Notes under the pieces: model-generated
What the model saw: the letters and a program-made list of their open reading frames with translations, nothing else
Databases searched by the model: none
Told to the model about the DNA's origin: nothing
Shown: piece by piece, positions 1-5,110 of the stretch
Position numbering within the stretch: position 1 is the first letter of the stretch
Layout: every line of letters begins with the position of its first letter
Assembly: GCA_902496945.1 (NCBI GenBank)
Contig: CABVDE010000068.1
Coordinates: forward strand, 1 to 5,254
DNA from: an uncultured Collinsella sp.
Lineage (GTDB): Bacteria; Actinomycetota; Coriobacteriia; Coriobacteriales; Coriobacteriaceae
Length of the DNA: 5,254 nucleotides
Direction: 5' to 3'
Position numbers and translations under genes: made by a program

Positions 1-72
1 TGTGCCTATGTCCGAGGACGTTTTGGGAGGTAACCCAAACAGCCCCGGCGATCCTGCGGGAGTTAAACCCCT
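1..72. other. Short stretch downstream of the glycyl-radical gene
   Basis: No gene is seen in these 72 bases, which follow the stop codon of the radical-domain gene on the minus strand. A 6-bp inverted repeat (TTTGGG at 22-27, CCCAAA at 34-39) could form a small hairpin, but no U-run follows it on the minus strand, so it does not look like an intrinsic terminator. Transcription may continue beyond the window. By family precedent a pyruvate formate-lyase activating enzyme (pflA) could lie there, but this window cannot show it. Confidence 0.4.
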
Positions 73-324
73 TTAGAACTTGTTGTGGAAGGTACGGGAG
101 ATGACCTCGTCCTGCTGCTCCTTGGTGAGCGTGTGGAAGTTCACGGCGTAGCCGGAAACGCGAATGGTCAACTGCGGGTACTTCTCGGGGTGAGCCTGAG
201 CATCGAGCAGCGTCTCGCGGTTGAAGACGTTGATGTTCAGGTGGTGGCCACCCTTCTCGGCGTAAGCGTCGAGCATGTGGACCAGGTTATCGGCCTGAGT
301 CTCGGGAACTTCAGAAACCTTCAT
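73..324 (-). CDS. Stand-alone glycyl-radical domain of pyruvate formate-lyase (GrcA-like)
   Basis: This 83-residue protein carries the glycyl-radical domain that normally forms the C-terminus of pyruvate formate-lyase. The radical-loop signature RVSGYAV lies at residues 55-61 and the radical glycine is G58 (GGC at 151-153). It is preceded by the family stretches GGHHLNINV (25-33), NRETLLDA (35-42) and PEKYPQLTI (46-54), and followed by LTKEQQ and a typical PFL ending, SRTFHNKF. The start ATG has a GAAGGAG ribosome binding site (332-338) 7 nt upstream. The protein resembles E. coli GrcA/YfiD, which replaces an oxygen-damaged PFL tail, but it lacks GrcA's N-terminal part (GrcA is about 127 residues). 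Because the upstream PFL gene has no radical domain of its own, I infer this is an obligatory second subunit rather than a spare part. PFL activase would be expected to install the radical. Domain identity is very secure; the obligate role is inference. Confidence 0.93.
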   Translation of the reverse strand: MKVSEVPETQADNLVHMLDAYAEKGGHHLNINVFNRETLLDAQAHPEKYPQLTIRVSGYAVNFHTLTKEQQDEVISRTFHNKF

Positions 325-347
325 GATGTGTCTCCTTCGATTGATAG

Positions 348-367
348 GCGCCGGCCGAAACCGGCGC
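348..367 (-). promoter_or_regulatory. GC-rich hairpin before the glycyl-radical cistron
   Basis: A perfect 7-bp inverted repeat (GCGCCGG at 348-354, CCGGCGC at 361-367) encloses a 6-nt loop. On the minus-strand transcript it lies 9 nt upstream of the ribosome binding site of the radical-domain gene. No U-run follows it, so it is unlikely to terminate transcription. An RNA-processing block, a stabiliser of the downstream cistron's 5' end or a translation modulator are the plausible roles. The fold is read from the sequence; the role is inferred. Confidence 0.5.
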
Positions 368-383
368 GCTAATCAGTAATCGT

Positions 384-408
384 TATTGTCAGTATACCAC
401 TAACAATA
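384..408 (-). promoter_or_regulatory. AU-rich hairpin directly after the PFL stop codon
   Basis: A 10-bp stem (384-393 paired with 399-408) closes a 5-nt loop and begins one base after the TAA stop of the large PFL gene. In the minus-strand RNA all ten positions pair, one of them as a G-U wobble. The stem is AU-rich and lacks a following U-run, so it is a poor terminator. It could protect the 3' end of the large cistron after cleavage between the two genes. Confidence 0.45.
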
Positions 409-409
409 G

Positions 410-2461
410 TTACTCGCCCAGCTGATCAAGGTCGATATCGCCAAAGAACACCTGGTCCTCCTTGCCGAGCGCGCCCGGGATGATGGAGAAGGTGTTGGAG
501 ATACCGTCCTGAGCATCGCGGAACGGGAGCTTGGAAACCGAAGACAGCGAAGCGATGGCGCCGTGGCTATCGCGCGTGTGCATGGGGTTAGCACCCGGGG
601 CGAAGGGCTGGCCAGCCTTGCGGCCGTCAGGGGTGGAGCCGGTCTTCTTGCCGTACACGACGTTGGAGGTAATGGTCAGAACCGAAGTCGTGGGCACGGA
701 GTTGCGGTAAGTGTCGTTCATGCGGATGTACTCCATGAACTGGTGCACAACGTCGTGAGCGATCTGGTCGACGCGGTCGTCGTCGTTGCCGTACTTGGGG
801 AACTCGCCCTCGGTCTCGAAGTCGACAATGATGCCGTTCTCGTCGCGGACGGGGTGAACCTTAGCGTACTTGATGGCGGACAGGGAGTCAGCCACGACGG
901 AAAGGCCAGCGATGCCCGTAGCGAACCAGCGGTGCACGTGCTTGTCGTGCAGAGCCATCTGAATGCGCTCGTAGCAATACTTGTCGTGCATGTAGTGAAT
1001 GATGTTGAGGGAGTTGACGTACACGCCAGCGAGCCACTTCATCATGTCGTTGTACTTGGCCACAACGTCGTCGTAATCGAGCGTATCGCCCTCGACGGCG
1101 CGGTACTTGGGGCCGACCTGCTTCTTGGAAACCTCGTCAACACCACCGTTGAGTGCGTACAGTAGGCACTTGGCCAGGTTGGCGCGGGCGCCGAAGAACT
1201 GCATCTCCTTGCCGATGCGCATGGAGGACACGCAGCAGGCAATGCCGTAATCGTCACCGTGGTAGACGCGCATGAGGTCGTCGTTCTCGTACTGGATCGA
1301 GGAGCTGGCGACGGAAGCCTTGGCGCAGAACTTCTTGAAGTTCTGGGGCAGGTGGGTCGACCACAGGACGGTCATGTTGGGCTCGGGGCTGGTGCCCATG
1401 TTCTCGAGCGTGTGCAGGTAGCGGAAGCTCATCTTGGTAACGAGCGTACGGCCGTCGACACCCATGCCGCCGATGGACTCGGTGACCCACTGCGGGTCGC
1501 CGGTGAACAGCGCCTGGTACTCGGGGGTACGGGCGAACTTGACCATGCGAAGCTTCATGATGAAGTGATCCACGAACTCCTGGATCTGCCCCTCGGTGAA
1601 GGTGCCGTTGGCAAGGTCGCGCTCAGCGTAGATGTCGATGAACGTGGAGGTGCGGCCGATGGACATAGCGGCGCCGTTCTGCTCCTTGACGGCAGCGAGG
1701 TAGGCAAAGTACATCCACTGGATGGCCTCCTGCGTGTTGGCAGCAGGCTTGGAGATGTCGAAACCATAGGTCTCGGCCATCATCTTGAGCTCGCCGAGGG
1801 CGCGGATCTGCTCCTGCAGCTCCTCGCGATCGCGGATGTTGTCGGCAGTCATGACCGTCGGAGTGGAAGCCTTCTGGGCCTCCTTGTCCTTGATAAGGTA
1901 GTCGACGCCGTACAGGGCAACGCGACGGTAGTCGCCGATGATGCGGCCGCGGCCATAGCCATCGGGCAGACCGGTGATGATGTGAGCCGAACGGCAAGCG
2001 CGCATCTCGGGGGTGTAGACATCGAAGACGCCGGCGTTGTGGGTCTTGCGCTCGAAGGTGTAGCGCTCGACAACGCTCTCGTCAATCTTGTAGCCGTGCT
2101 GGCTGGCAGCTTGGCAAGCGATGCGGATACCACCGTTGACGTGCAGCGCGCGCTTGAGCGGCTTGTCGGTCTGGAGGCCGACGATGGTCTCCATATCACG
2201 ATGGGCATTATCGATGTAGCCAGCGGGGTGGCTCACGATGCCCGTGACGGTCTTGGTGTCCATGTCGAGGACACCGCCCTGCTCGCGCTCCTTGAGCAGC
2301 AGGTCGAGAACCTCGCCCCACAGCACCTTGGTACGCTCGGTCGGGCCAGCGAGGAACGACTCGTCGCCCTCATAGGGGGTGTAGTTCTTCTGGATGAAGT
2401 CTCGGACGTCGACCTCTCCCGTCCAGATACCTTCCTTGAAGCCTTCCCATGCCTCCTGCAT
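410..2461 (-). CDS. pflB: Pyruvate formate-lyase large part, lacking the glycyl-radical domain
   Basis: Formate C-acetyltransferase cleaves pyruvate with CoA into acetyl-CoA and formate in the cytoplasm of anaerobes. The 683 residues align from the normal N-terminus (AWEGF, residues 4-8; FIQKNYTPYEGDESFLAG, 22-39) through the pyruvate-site stretch GRGRIIGDYRR (170-180), the catalytic Cys409-Cys410 (ACCVSSM; codons 1232-1237), FFGARANLA with R426 matching E. coli R435, SVLTITSNVVYGKKTG (593-608) and TPDGRKAG (610-617). The protein continues to NTFSIIPGALGK (656-667), adds about 16 unconserved residues and stops. E. coli PflB has 760 residues; the missing part is the radical domain, supplied by the next gene 85 nt downstream. 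The ATG is the only in-frame start after an upstream in-frame TAG; AGGAG (2474-2478) lies 12 nt away, a rather long spacing. Three closely spaced conserved-region matches and a non-coding gap with its own ribosome binding site argue against a sequencing frameshift. Family assignment is very secure. Confidence 0.96.
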   Translation of the reverse strand: MQEAWEGFKEGIWTGEVDVRDFIQKNYTPYEGDESFLAGPTERTKVLWGEVLDLLLKEREQGGVLDMDTKTVTGIVSHPAGYIDNAHRDMETIVGLQTDKPLKRALHVNGGIRIACQAASQHGYKIDESVVERYTFERKTHNAGVFDVYTPEMRACRSAHIITGLPDGYGRGRIIGDYRRVALYGVDYLIKDKEAQKASTPTVMTADNIRDREELQEQIRALGELKMMAETYGFDISKPAANTQEAIQWMYFAYLAAVKEQNGAAMSIGRTSTFIDIYAERDLANGTFTEGQIQEFVDHFIMKLRMVKFARTPEYQALFTGDPQWVTESIGGMGVDGRTLVTKMSFRYLHTLENMGTSPEPNMTVLWSTHLPQNFKKFCAKASVASSSIQYENDDLMRVYHGDDYGIACCVSSMRIGKEMQFFGARANLAKCLLYALNGGVDEVSKKQVGPKYRAVEGDTLDYDDVVAKYNDMMKWLAGVYVNSLNIIHYMHDKYCYERIQMALHDKHVHRWFATGIAGLSVVADSLSAIKYAKVHPVRDENGIIVDFETEGEFPKYGNDDDRVDQIAHDVVHQFMEYIRMNDTYRNSVPTTSVLTITSNVVYGKKTGSTPDGRKAGQPFAPGANPMHTRDSHGAIASLSSVSKLPFRDAQDGISNTFSIIPGALGKEDQVFFGDIDLDQLGE

Positions 2462-2491
2462 TGTGTAACCACGCTCCTAGTTACGTGTAAT

Positions 2492-2511
2492 GCGGTGCTC
2501 TCTCACACCGC
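2492..2511 (-). promoter_or_regulatory. Hairpin just upstream of the PFL ribosome binding site
   Basis: A perfect 6-bp inverted repeat (GCGGTG and CACCGC) with an 8-nt loop sits 13 nt upstream of the AGGAG of the PFL gene on the minus-strand transcript. It could act as a leader stem-loop affecting message stability or translation, or as a DNA operator. The symmetry is visible; the function is a guess. Confidence 0.35.
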
Positions 2512-2691
2512 TGCTTATTGAATTCTTGAATGTTCGGCTTGCACCACCGGCTTCTTCCGTTCTTCACCACACGTTGGTGCAGGGAAAAACGTTTGTCTAC
2601 CTTGGAACTGCAACCCAAAACCCAAGATTTCACCCGTTTGAGAAGGATAACATAGCCACCCTCTCCATCTGGGCTGTTATGTGTTTCTTTT

Positions 2692-2718
2692 TTTATAACA
2701 TTATGGTGATTTTTACAA
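2692..2718 (-). promoter_or_regulatory. Candidate PFL promoter, extended -10 type
   Basis: Reading the minus strand, TTGTAA (2718-2713) is followed after 15 nt by TATAAA (2697-2692), with TGT directly before it as an extended -10 element. The spacer is shorter than ideal, which the TG motif could offset. The 14-bp dyad GATTT-N4-AAATC (2708-2721) overlaps the -35 element, a position suited to a repressor. Transcription would start near 2685. A promoter cannot be proved from sequence alone. Confidence 0.35.
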
Positions 2719-2855
2719 ATCCGCAGGAAATGCGCGTGCGAGCAACTACCGTTCACCGATTTGTCTGATATTTCCCCTTGGCTTTGTACGACCTTCACTC
2801 TAGCTGTTATGCCAGCTTTAGCAGGGTAAAGTGTTCCAGAGACTCCGGGCGAAAA

Positions 2856-2892
2856 CAGGGAGGCCACGGAGAATTACCCCGTGGCCTCCCTG
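2856..2892 (-). terminator. Strong intrinsic terminator after kdgT
   Basis: A perfect 14-bp stem (2856-2869 with 2879-2892) encloses a 9-nt loop. On the minus strand it is followed immediately by four U residues. It lies 37 nt beyond the kdgT stop codon and should separate kdgT transcription from the PFL operon. Confidence 0.88.
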
Positions 2893-2929
2893 CGTTGACT
2901 TGATATGAGGTTCGATTATCGCGTACGCG

Positions 2930-3952
2930 CTATGCAGTGGCAGCGACCTTGTCGGTCGCAGCCTTCTTGCTGTCGCCGTGACCCTGGCCCTCAAAATGCT
3001 TGTAGCACCAGCTGGTGACCAGCGGGGTCAGAATGGCCGTCACGATAGCGCAGGCTGCGACCTGAGCCGTAGCCGTTGCGAGCACCTCGCCGCCGTACAT
3101 GGCCTCGTTGACGCTTGCCATAGCAGCAGGCGTTGCCACGTTGGCGCCGGCGCAGCTGGAGATTGCCGCACCTGCGACACCGGTGCCACCGGTGAGCTTG
3201 TCAACCGCGACAACGGGGATGGCAAAGACCACCGAGCAGATTACACCGAGCAGAATGCCGGGAAGACCGCCGTTGACGAGCTGGCCAAAAGTCATGGTCG
3301 AGCCCATGGCAAAGAAGACGAGCACGATGATGGCAGACAGCGCCGGGGCCATCATCTTCTTAAAGCTGGGGAACAGGTTGCCCAGGATGATACCGACGAC
3401 GATCGGCAGGATGGCGCCCACAAGCGACCAGCCGATGGGAGCCTGGCCGGCAGCACCGAGCACGATCATCGTGACCGGAGGACCGACGACCAGCGTGGTG
3501 ATGGCGACGGCACCGCGCTCGGCCTCATTGCCCATGGTGCCCATCAGGCCAGCATACATAGCGTTGTTGGCGCCCGTGCAAGCGGCCAGCATTACCATGG
3601 CAGAGATGCCAAACAGGTTGTCGTTGAACACATAAAGGATAAGCAGCGACACGGCAACGACCACGATCTGCTTAACGGCGATGATGATGGCACCGCGGGC
3701 AGCGGCGGCAGGGGCGCTCTTAAACGAAATCGTCGTACCGACGATCAACAAAAAGGCGCCCACGAGCGGGCTTGCGCCCTGCTGAGTCATGCCGAGCGTA
3801 AAGCTGCCGAGCGTCTTGAGCAGGTCGGGAAACAGCGTGTTGAGCAGACAGCCCAGCAAAAGCGGCACCAAGATATTGGCACCCGGGATGGAGGACATCT
3901 TAAAGAACGGCTCTTTTGCCGCCGGCGCCTCCACCGCAGTTGATTCACTCAT
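2930..3952 (-). CDS. kdgT: 2-keto-3-deoxygluconate permease (KdgT family)
   Basis: This is a 340-residue inner-membrane transporter of the KdgT family, which imports 2-dehydro-3-deoxy-D-gluconate with protons. Family landmarks occur in order: SIPGANILVPLLLG (21-34), GSFTLGM (49-55), GPPVTMIVLGAAG (157-169), GAILPIVVGIILGNL (179-193), GILLGV (232-237), DKLTGGTGVAGAAISSCAGA (251-270) and NVATPAA (271-277). About ten hydrophobic segments can be drawn between residues 27 and 315. The length is slightly above the usual 310-330 because of a hydrophilic N-terminal extension of about 18 residues and a Lys/Ala-rich C-terminal tail after residue 320. The ATG has AAAGGAG (3959-3965) 6 nt upstream. It lies 108 nt downstream of a short-chain dehydrogenase gene, which suits a keto-deoxy-sugar unit, although a possible terminator lies in that gap. 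Family is secure; the exact substrate is inferred from the family. Confidence 0.88.
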   Translation of the reverse strand: MSESTAVEAPAAKEPFFKMSSIPGANILVPLLLGCLLNTLFPDLLKTLGSFTLGMTQQGASPLVGAFLLIVGTTISFKSAPAAAARGAIIIAVKQIVVVAVSLLILYVFNDNLFGISAMVMLAACTGANNAMYAGLMGTMGNEAERGAVAITTLVVGPPVTMIVLGAAGQAPIGWSLVGAILPIVVGIILGNLFPSFKKMMAPALSAIIVLVFFAMGSTMTFGQLVNGGLPGILLGVICSVVFAIPVVAVDKLTGGTGVAGAAISSCAGANVATPAAMASVNEAMYGGEVLATATAQVAACAIVTAILTPLVTSWCYKHFEGQGHGDSKKAATDKVAATA

Positions 3953-3969
3953 ATTTTTCTCCTTTGGAT

Positions 3970-3994
3970 GCGCGCGAATCGTAGCCGCACGCGC
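3970..3994 (-). promoter_or_regulatory. Hairpin next to the kdgT ribosome binding site
   Basis: In the minus-strand RNA, 3988-3994 can pair with 3970-3976 (7 bp, one G-U wobble) across an 11-nt loop. Its 3' side ends 4 nt before the AAAGGAG of kdgT. It could hinder or order ribosome access to kdgT. GC-rich sequence makes chance pairing likely, so confidence is low. Confidence 0.28.
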
Positions 3995-4008
3995 CTGTAT
4001 CAGAAAGA

Positions 4009-4042
4009 CGGCGACGGCCCCGAGTCGCAGGGGCCGCCGCCG
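4009..4042 (-). terminator. GC-rich hairpin with short U-rich tail between the dehydrogenase and kdgT
   Basis: A 13-bp stem (4009-4021 with 4030-4042, one G-U wobble in the minus-strand RNA) closes an 8-nt loop and is followed by UCUUUCU. It starts 18 nt after the dehydrogenase stop codon. The tail is short and broken by cytosines, so partial termination is more likely than complete. Only about 48 nt remain before kdgT and no promoter is evident there, which suggests read-through sets the permease level. Confidence 0.6.
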
Positions 4043-4060
4043 AACTATTGCCGCGGGGTA

Positions 4061-4810
4061 TTACCCGTCCAGGACGATACCGCCGTCGCAGTCGCCGATC
4101 TCGCCGTTCACGAAGCTGGCGAGGTCAGATGCGAAGAACAGCACCATCTGCGCAGGCTCGCTGGCCTGGGCGGCGCGGCCCAGAGGAATACCGTTGATGA
4201 TGCGCTGAGAATTCTCGTCAGAGAGAATCGAGGTCATATCGGTCAACGTGAGCGACGGGCACACGGCGTTGCAGCGGACGCCAAACTTGCCGCCTTCCTT
4301 GGCGACTGCCTTGGTCAGGCCGTTGACACCGGCTTTGGAGCTCGCGTAGGCAGCGGTGCCGAGCAGGCCGCCGCCGATCTTGCCAGCAACAGAGCTCACG
4401 TTGACGATAGTGCCGGCATGGGCCGCCTTAAAGTGCGGGTACACGGCGTTCATCATAGTGAAGGTACCGTTGAGGTTGATGTCGATGGTGCGACGCCACT
4501 CGGTGTCGTCGATCTCGTCGAACTTCTTAGTGCTGATGACGCCAGCGCAGTTGATCAGGATGTTGGTTTGCGGCAGGTCCGTAAAAATCTGCTCGACGGT
4601 CTCGCGCGCCTTGGGCGCATCGGCGACATCGAGCTGATAGAACTTGTTGCCCTCGCCAAGCTCGGCCACAGCGGCCTCGCCCTTAGCAGCGTTCCTTGCG
4701 ATGAGCGCGACATGTCCGCCGCCCGCGACGATGCCCTTGGCGATCTCGAGGCCAATGCCCTGAGTGCCGCCCGTGACAATCGCGGTCTTGCCCGTGAAGT
4801 CAAATGCCAT
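4061..4810 (-). CDS. Short-chain dehydrogenase/reductase, possibly KduD-like
   Basis: This 249-residue protein is a classical SDR oxidoreductase with a Rossmann fold. It shows the dinucleotide motif TGGTQGIG (13-20), D61 of the adenine-pocket LDV, NCAG (87-90, usually NNAG), catalytic N112, S140, Y155 and K159 (YASSK). R39 just after the second strand hints at NADP(H), though this is weak. The Ser-to-Tyr gap is 15 residues, two more than in FabG, and the usual PG after the active site is PS (185-186). Its length and its place before the keto-deoxygluconate permease suit a 2-dehydro-3-deoxy-D-gluconate 5-dehydrogenase (KduD) or gluconate 5-dehydrogenase. Generic annotation as FabG is also possible, but no fatty-acid genes are near. 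The start is supported by AAGGGGG (4820-4826) with a 9-nt spacing; an overlapping ATG at 4818 is out of frame. SDR identity is secure; the substrate is not. Confidence 0.85.
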   Translation of the reverse strand: MAFDFTGKTAIVTGGTQGIGLEIAKGIVAGGGHVALIARNAAKGEAAVAELGEGNKFYQLDVADAPKARETVEQIFTDLPQTNILINCAGVISTKKFDEIDDTEWRRTIDINLNGTFTMMNAVYPHFKAAHAGTIVNVSSVAGKIGGGLLGTAAYASSKAGVNGLTKAVAKEGGKFGVRCNAVCPSLTLTDMTSILSDENSQRIINGIPLGRAAQASEPAQMVLFFASDLASFVNGEIGDCDGGIVLDG

Positions 4811-4924
4811 GACTCCATTCCCCCTTATGTAAGGTGTCTCCTTGCGGGAAGTTGGAGCATCGCACGTGGCGAAAAATGAGTCCCAGTCGTCATGGTGGTG
4901 ACACCCCCTCGCCTAACCGCGTGC

Positions 4925-4930
4925 ATCATA
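4925..4930 (-). promoter_or_regulatory. Candidate -10 element of the dehydrogenase promoter
   Basis: TATGAT on the minus strand matches the -10 consensus at five of six positions and would give a leader of about 108 nt. No good -35 hexamer is found at the usual distance, which suits a regulated or activator-dependent promoter. The palindrome at 4937-4948 falls in its spacer. Confidence 0.3.
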
Positions 4931-4936
4931 GCTCTT

Positions 4937-4958
4937 TGAAACGTTTCATCAGTTGAAA
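4937..4958. promoter_or_regulatory. LacI-type palindromic operator with overlapping second dyad
   Basis: TGAAACGTTTCA (4937-4948) is a perfect 12-bp palindrome with a central CG, the typical form of LacI/GalR-family operators. Its right half also forms TTTCA-N5-TGAAA with 4954-4958. It lies between the -10 candidate and the expected -35 position of the dehydrogenase gene, where binding would block transcription. The regulator is not in the window; a sugar-acid repressor is a reasonable guess. Confidence 0.5.
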
Positions 4959-4999
4959 TGCATGAATTGTTTATACGACCTTTATATCGCCCAGCTCCC

Positions 5000-5035
5000 C
5001 AGTAGATTTCTAGGCATGTCCCAAAAAATCTACTG
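5000..5035. repeat. 10-bp inverted repeat around a 16-nt spacer
   Basis: CAGTAGATTT (5000-5009) and AAATCTACTG (5026-5035) are perfect inverted copies. The element lies upstream of the MarR-like gene, and neither strand shows a U-run placed for termination. It may be an operator pair, a stem-loop or a copy of an interspersed repeat; one window cannot distinguish these. Confidence 0.5.
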
Positions 5036-5056
5036 TATAGGATGCTCGTGCGGGGG

Positions 5057-5062
5057 TATTAT
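5057..5062 (+). promoter_or_regulatory. Candidate -10 element of the MarR-like gene
   Basis: TATTAT matches the -10 consensus at five of six positions and would start transcription near 5069, about 32 nt before the GTG. No convincing -35 is visible. It overlaps the left arm of the 16-bp inverted repeat (from 5060), as expected for autorepression. Confidence 0.3.
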
Positions 5063-5110
5063 CTTTCACCGAAAATAGTTTCTAGTGTTAGGGGTTTTCG
5101 GTGAAAGATA
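5060..5110. promoter_or_regulatory. Perfect 16-bp inverted repeat covering the MarR-like start codon
   Basis: TATCTTTCACCGAAAA (5060-5075) and TTTTCGGTGAAAGATA (5095-5110) are exact inverted copies separated by 19 nt. Each arm also holds an 11-bp dyad, TTTC-N3-GAAA, centred at 5069 and 5101, so the two centres are 32 bp apart, close to three helical turns. The left arm overlaps a -10 candidate; the right arm covers the GTG start and first codons. This suits two dimer sites for the encoded regulator. In a transcript starting upstream of 5060, the same arms would bury the start codon in a 16-bp stem. Confidence 0.7.

Larger units (their letters stand above)
2462..2855 (-). promoter_or_regulatory. 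Long gene-free leader and promoter region of the PFL operon
   Basis: About 390 bases separate the kdgT terminator from the PFL start, and no credible gene lies in them. The region is more AT-rich than the neighbouring genes and contains several dyads: AGCTG-N6-CAGCT (2802-2817), GATTT-N4-AAATC (2708-2721), GCACCA/TGGTGC (2541-2546 with 2575-2580) and GCGGTG-N8-CACCGC (2492-2511). The 9-mer GCTGTTATG occurs twice (2673-2681 and 2803-2811). If the promoter proposed at 2692-2718 is right, the mRNA leader is about 220 nt, long enough for post-transcriptional control. I recognise no known riboswitch class in it. Confidence 0.5.
4811..5100. promoter_or_regulatory. Divergent control region between the dehydrogenase and the MarR-like gene
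   Basis: This 290-bp region separates genes transcribed in opposite directions and must hold promoters for both. The pentamer TGAAA or its complement TTTCA occurs at 4937-4941, 4944-4948, 4954-4958 and 5064-5068, with a fifth copy just inside the MarR-like gene (5102-5106). A further partial dyad, GTCA-N6-TGAC (4889-4902), lies downstream of the proposed dehydrogenase start point. The clustering suggests that one or two local repressors act here. No small gene is evident. Confidence 0.55.

Noticed and set aside
22..39. Hairpin as terminator of the PFL operon
   Set aside because: Only a 6-bp stem with no U-run after it on the minus strand.
325..409. Sequencing or assembly frameshift joining the two PFL parts
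   Set aside because: The gap is 85 nt with several stops, hairpins and a well-placed ribosome binding site, and both proteins carry extra linker residues at the break. One or two base changes could not restore an ordinary PFL.
1259..2521. Long 420-codon open frame on the plus strand, opposite the PFL gene
   Set aside because: It is antisense to a highly conserved PFL and its protein is rich in Val, Leu, Asp and His, as expected from reading GC-rich codons backwards. It has no recognisable family.
2490..2768. 92-codon plus-strand frame in the PFL leader
   Set aside because: No good ribosome binding site, no family features, and it overlaps the regulatory dyads.
2462..2855. ZTP riboswitch (the pfl RNA motif) in the PFL leader
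   Set aside because: I looked on the minus strand for its conserved 3' GC-rich CCG/CUGGGCA-type core and found none.
2481..2867. 128-codon minus-strand frame in the PFL leader
   Set aside because: It begins inside the kdgT terminator stem, lacks any recognisable domain, has base composition unlike the true genes, and covers the probable PFL promoter.
2978..3943. 321-codon plus-strand frame opposite kdgT
   Set aside because: Composition dominated by Asp, Arg, His and Gly with no hydrophobic core; a shadow of the permease gene.
3968..4879. 303-codon plus-strand frame opposite the dehydrogenase
   Set aside because: Lies antisense to a clear SDR with all catalytic residues; no family likeness.
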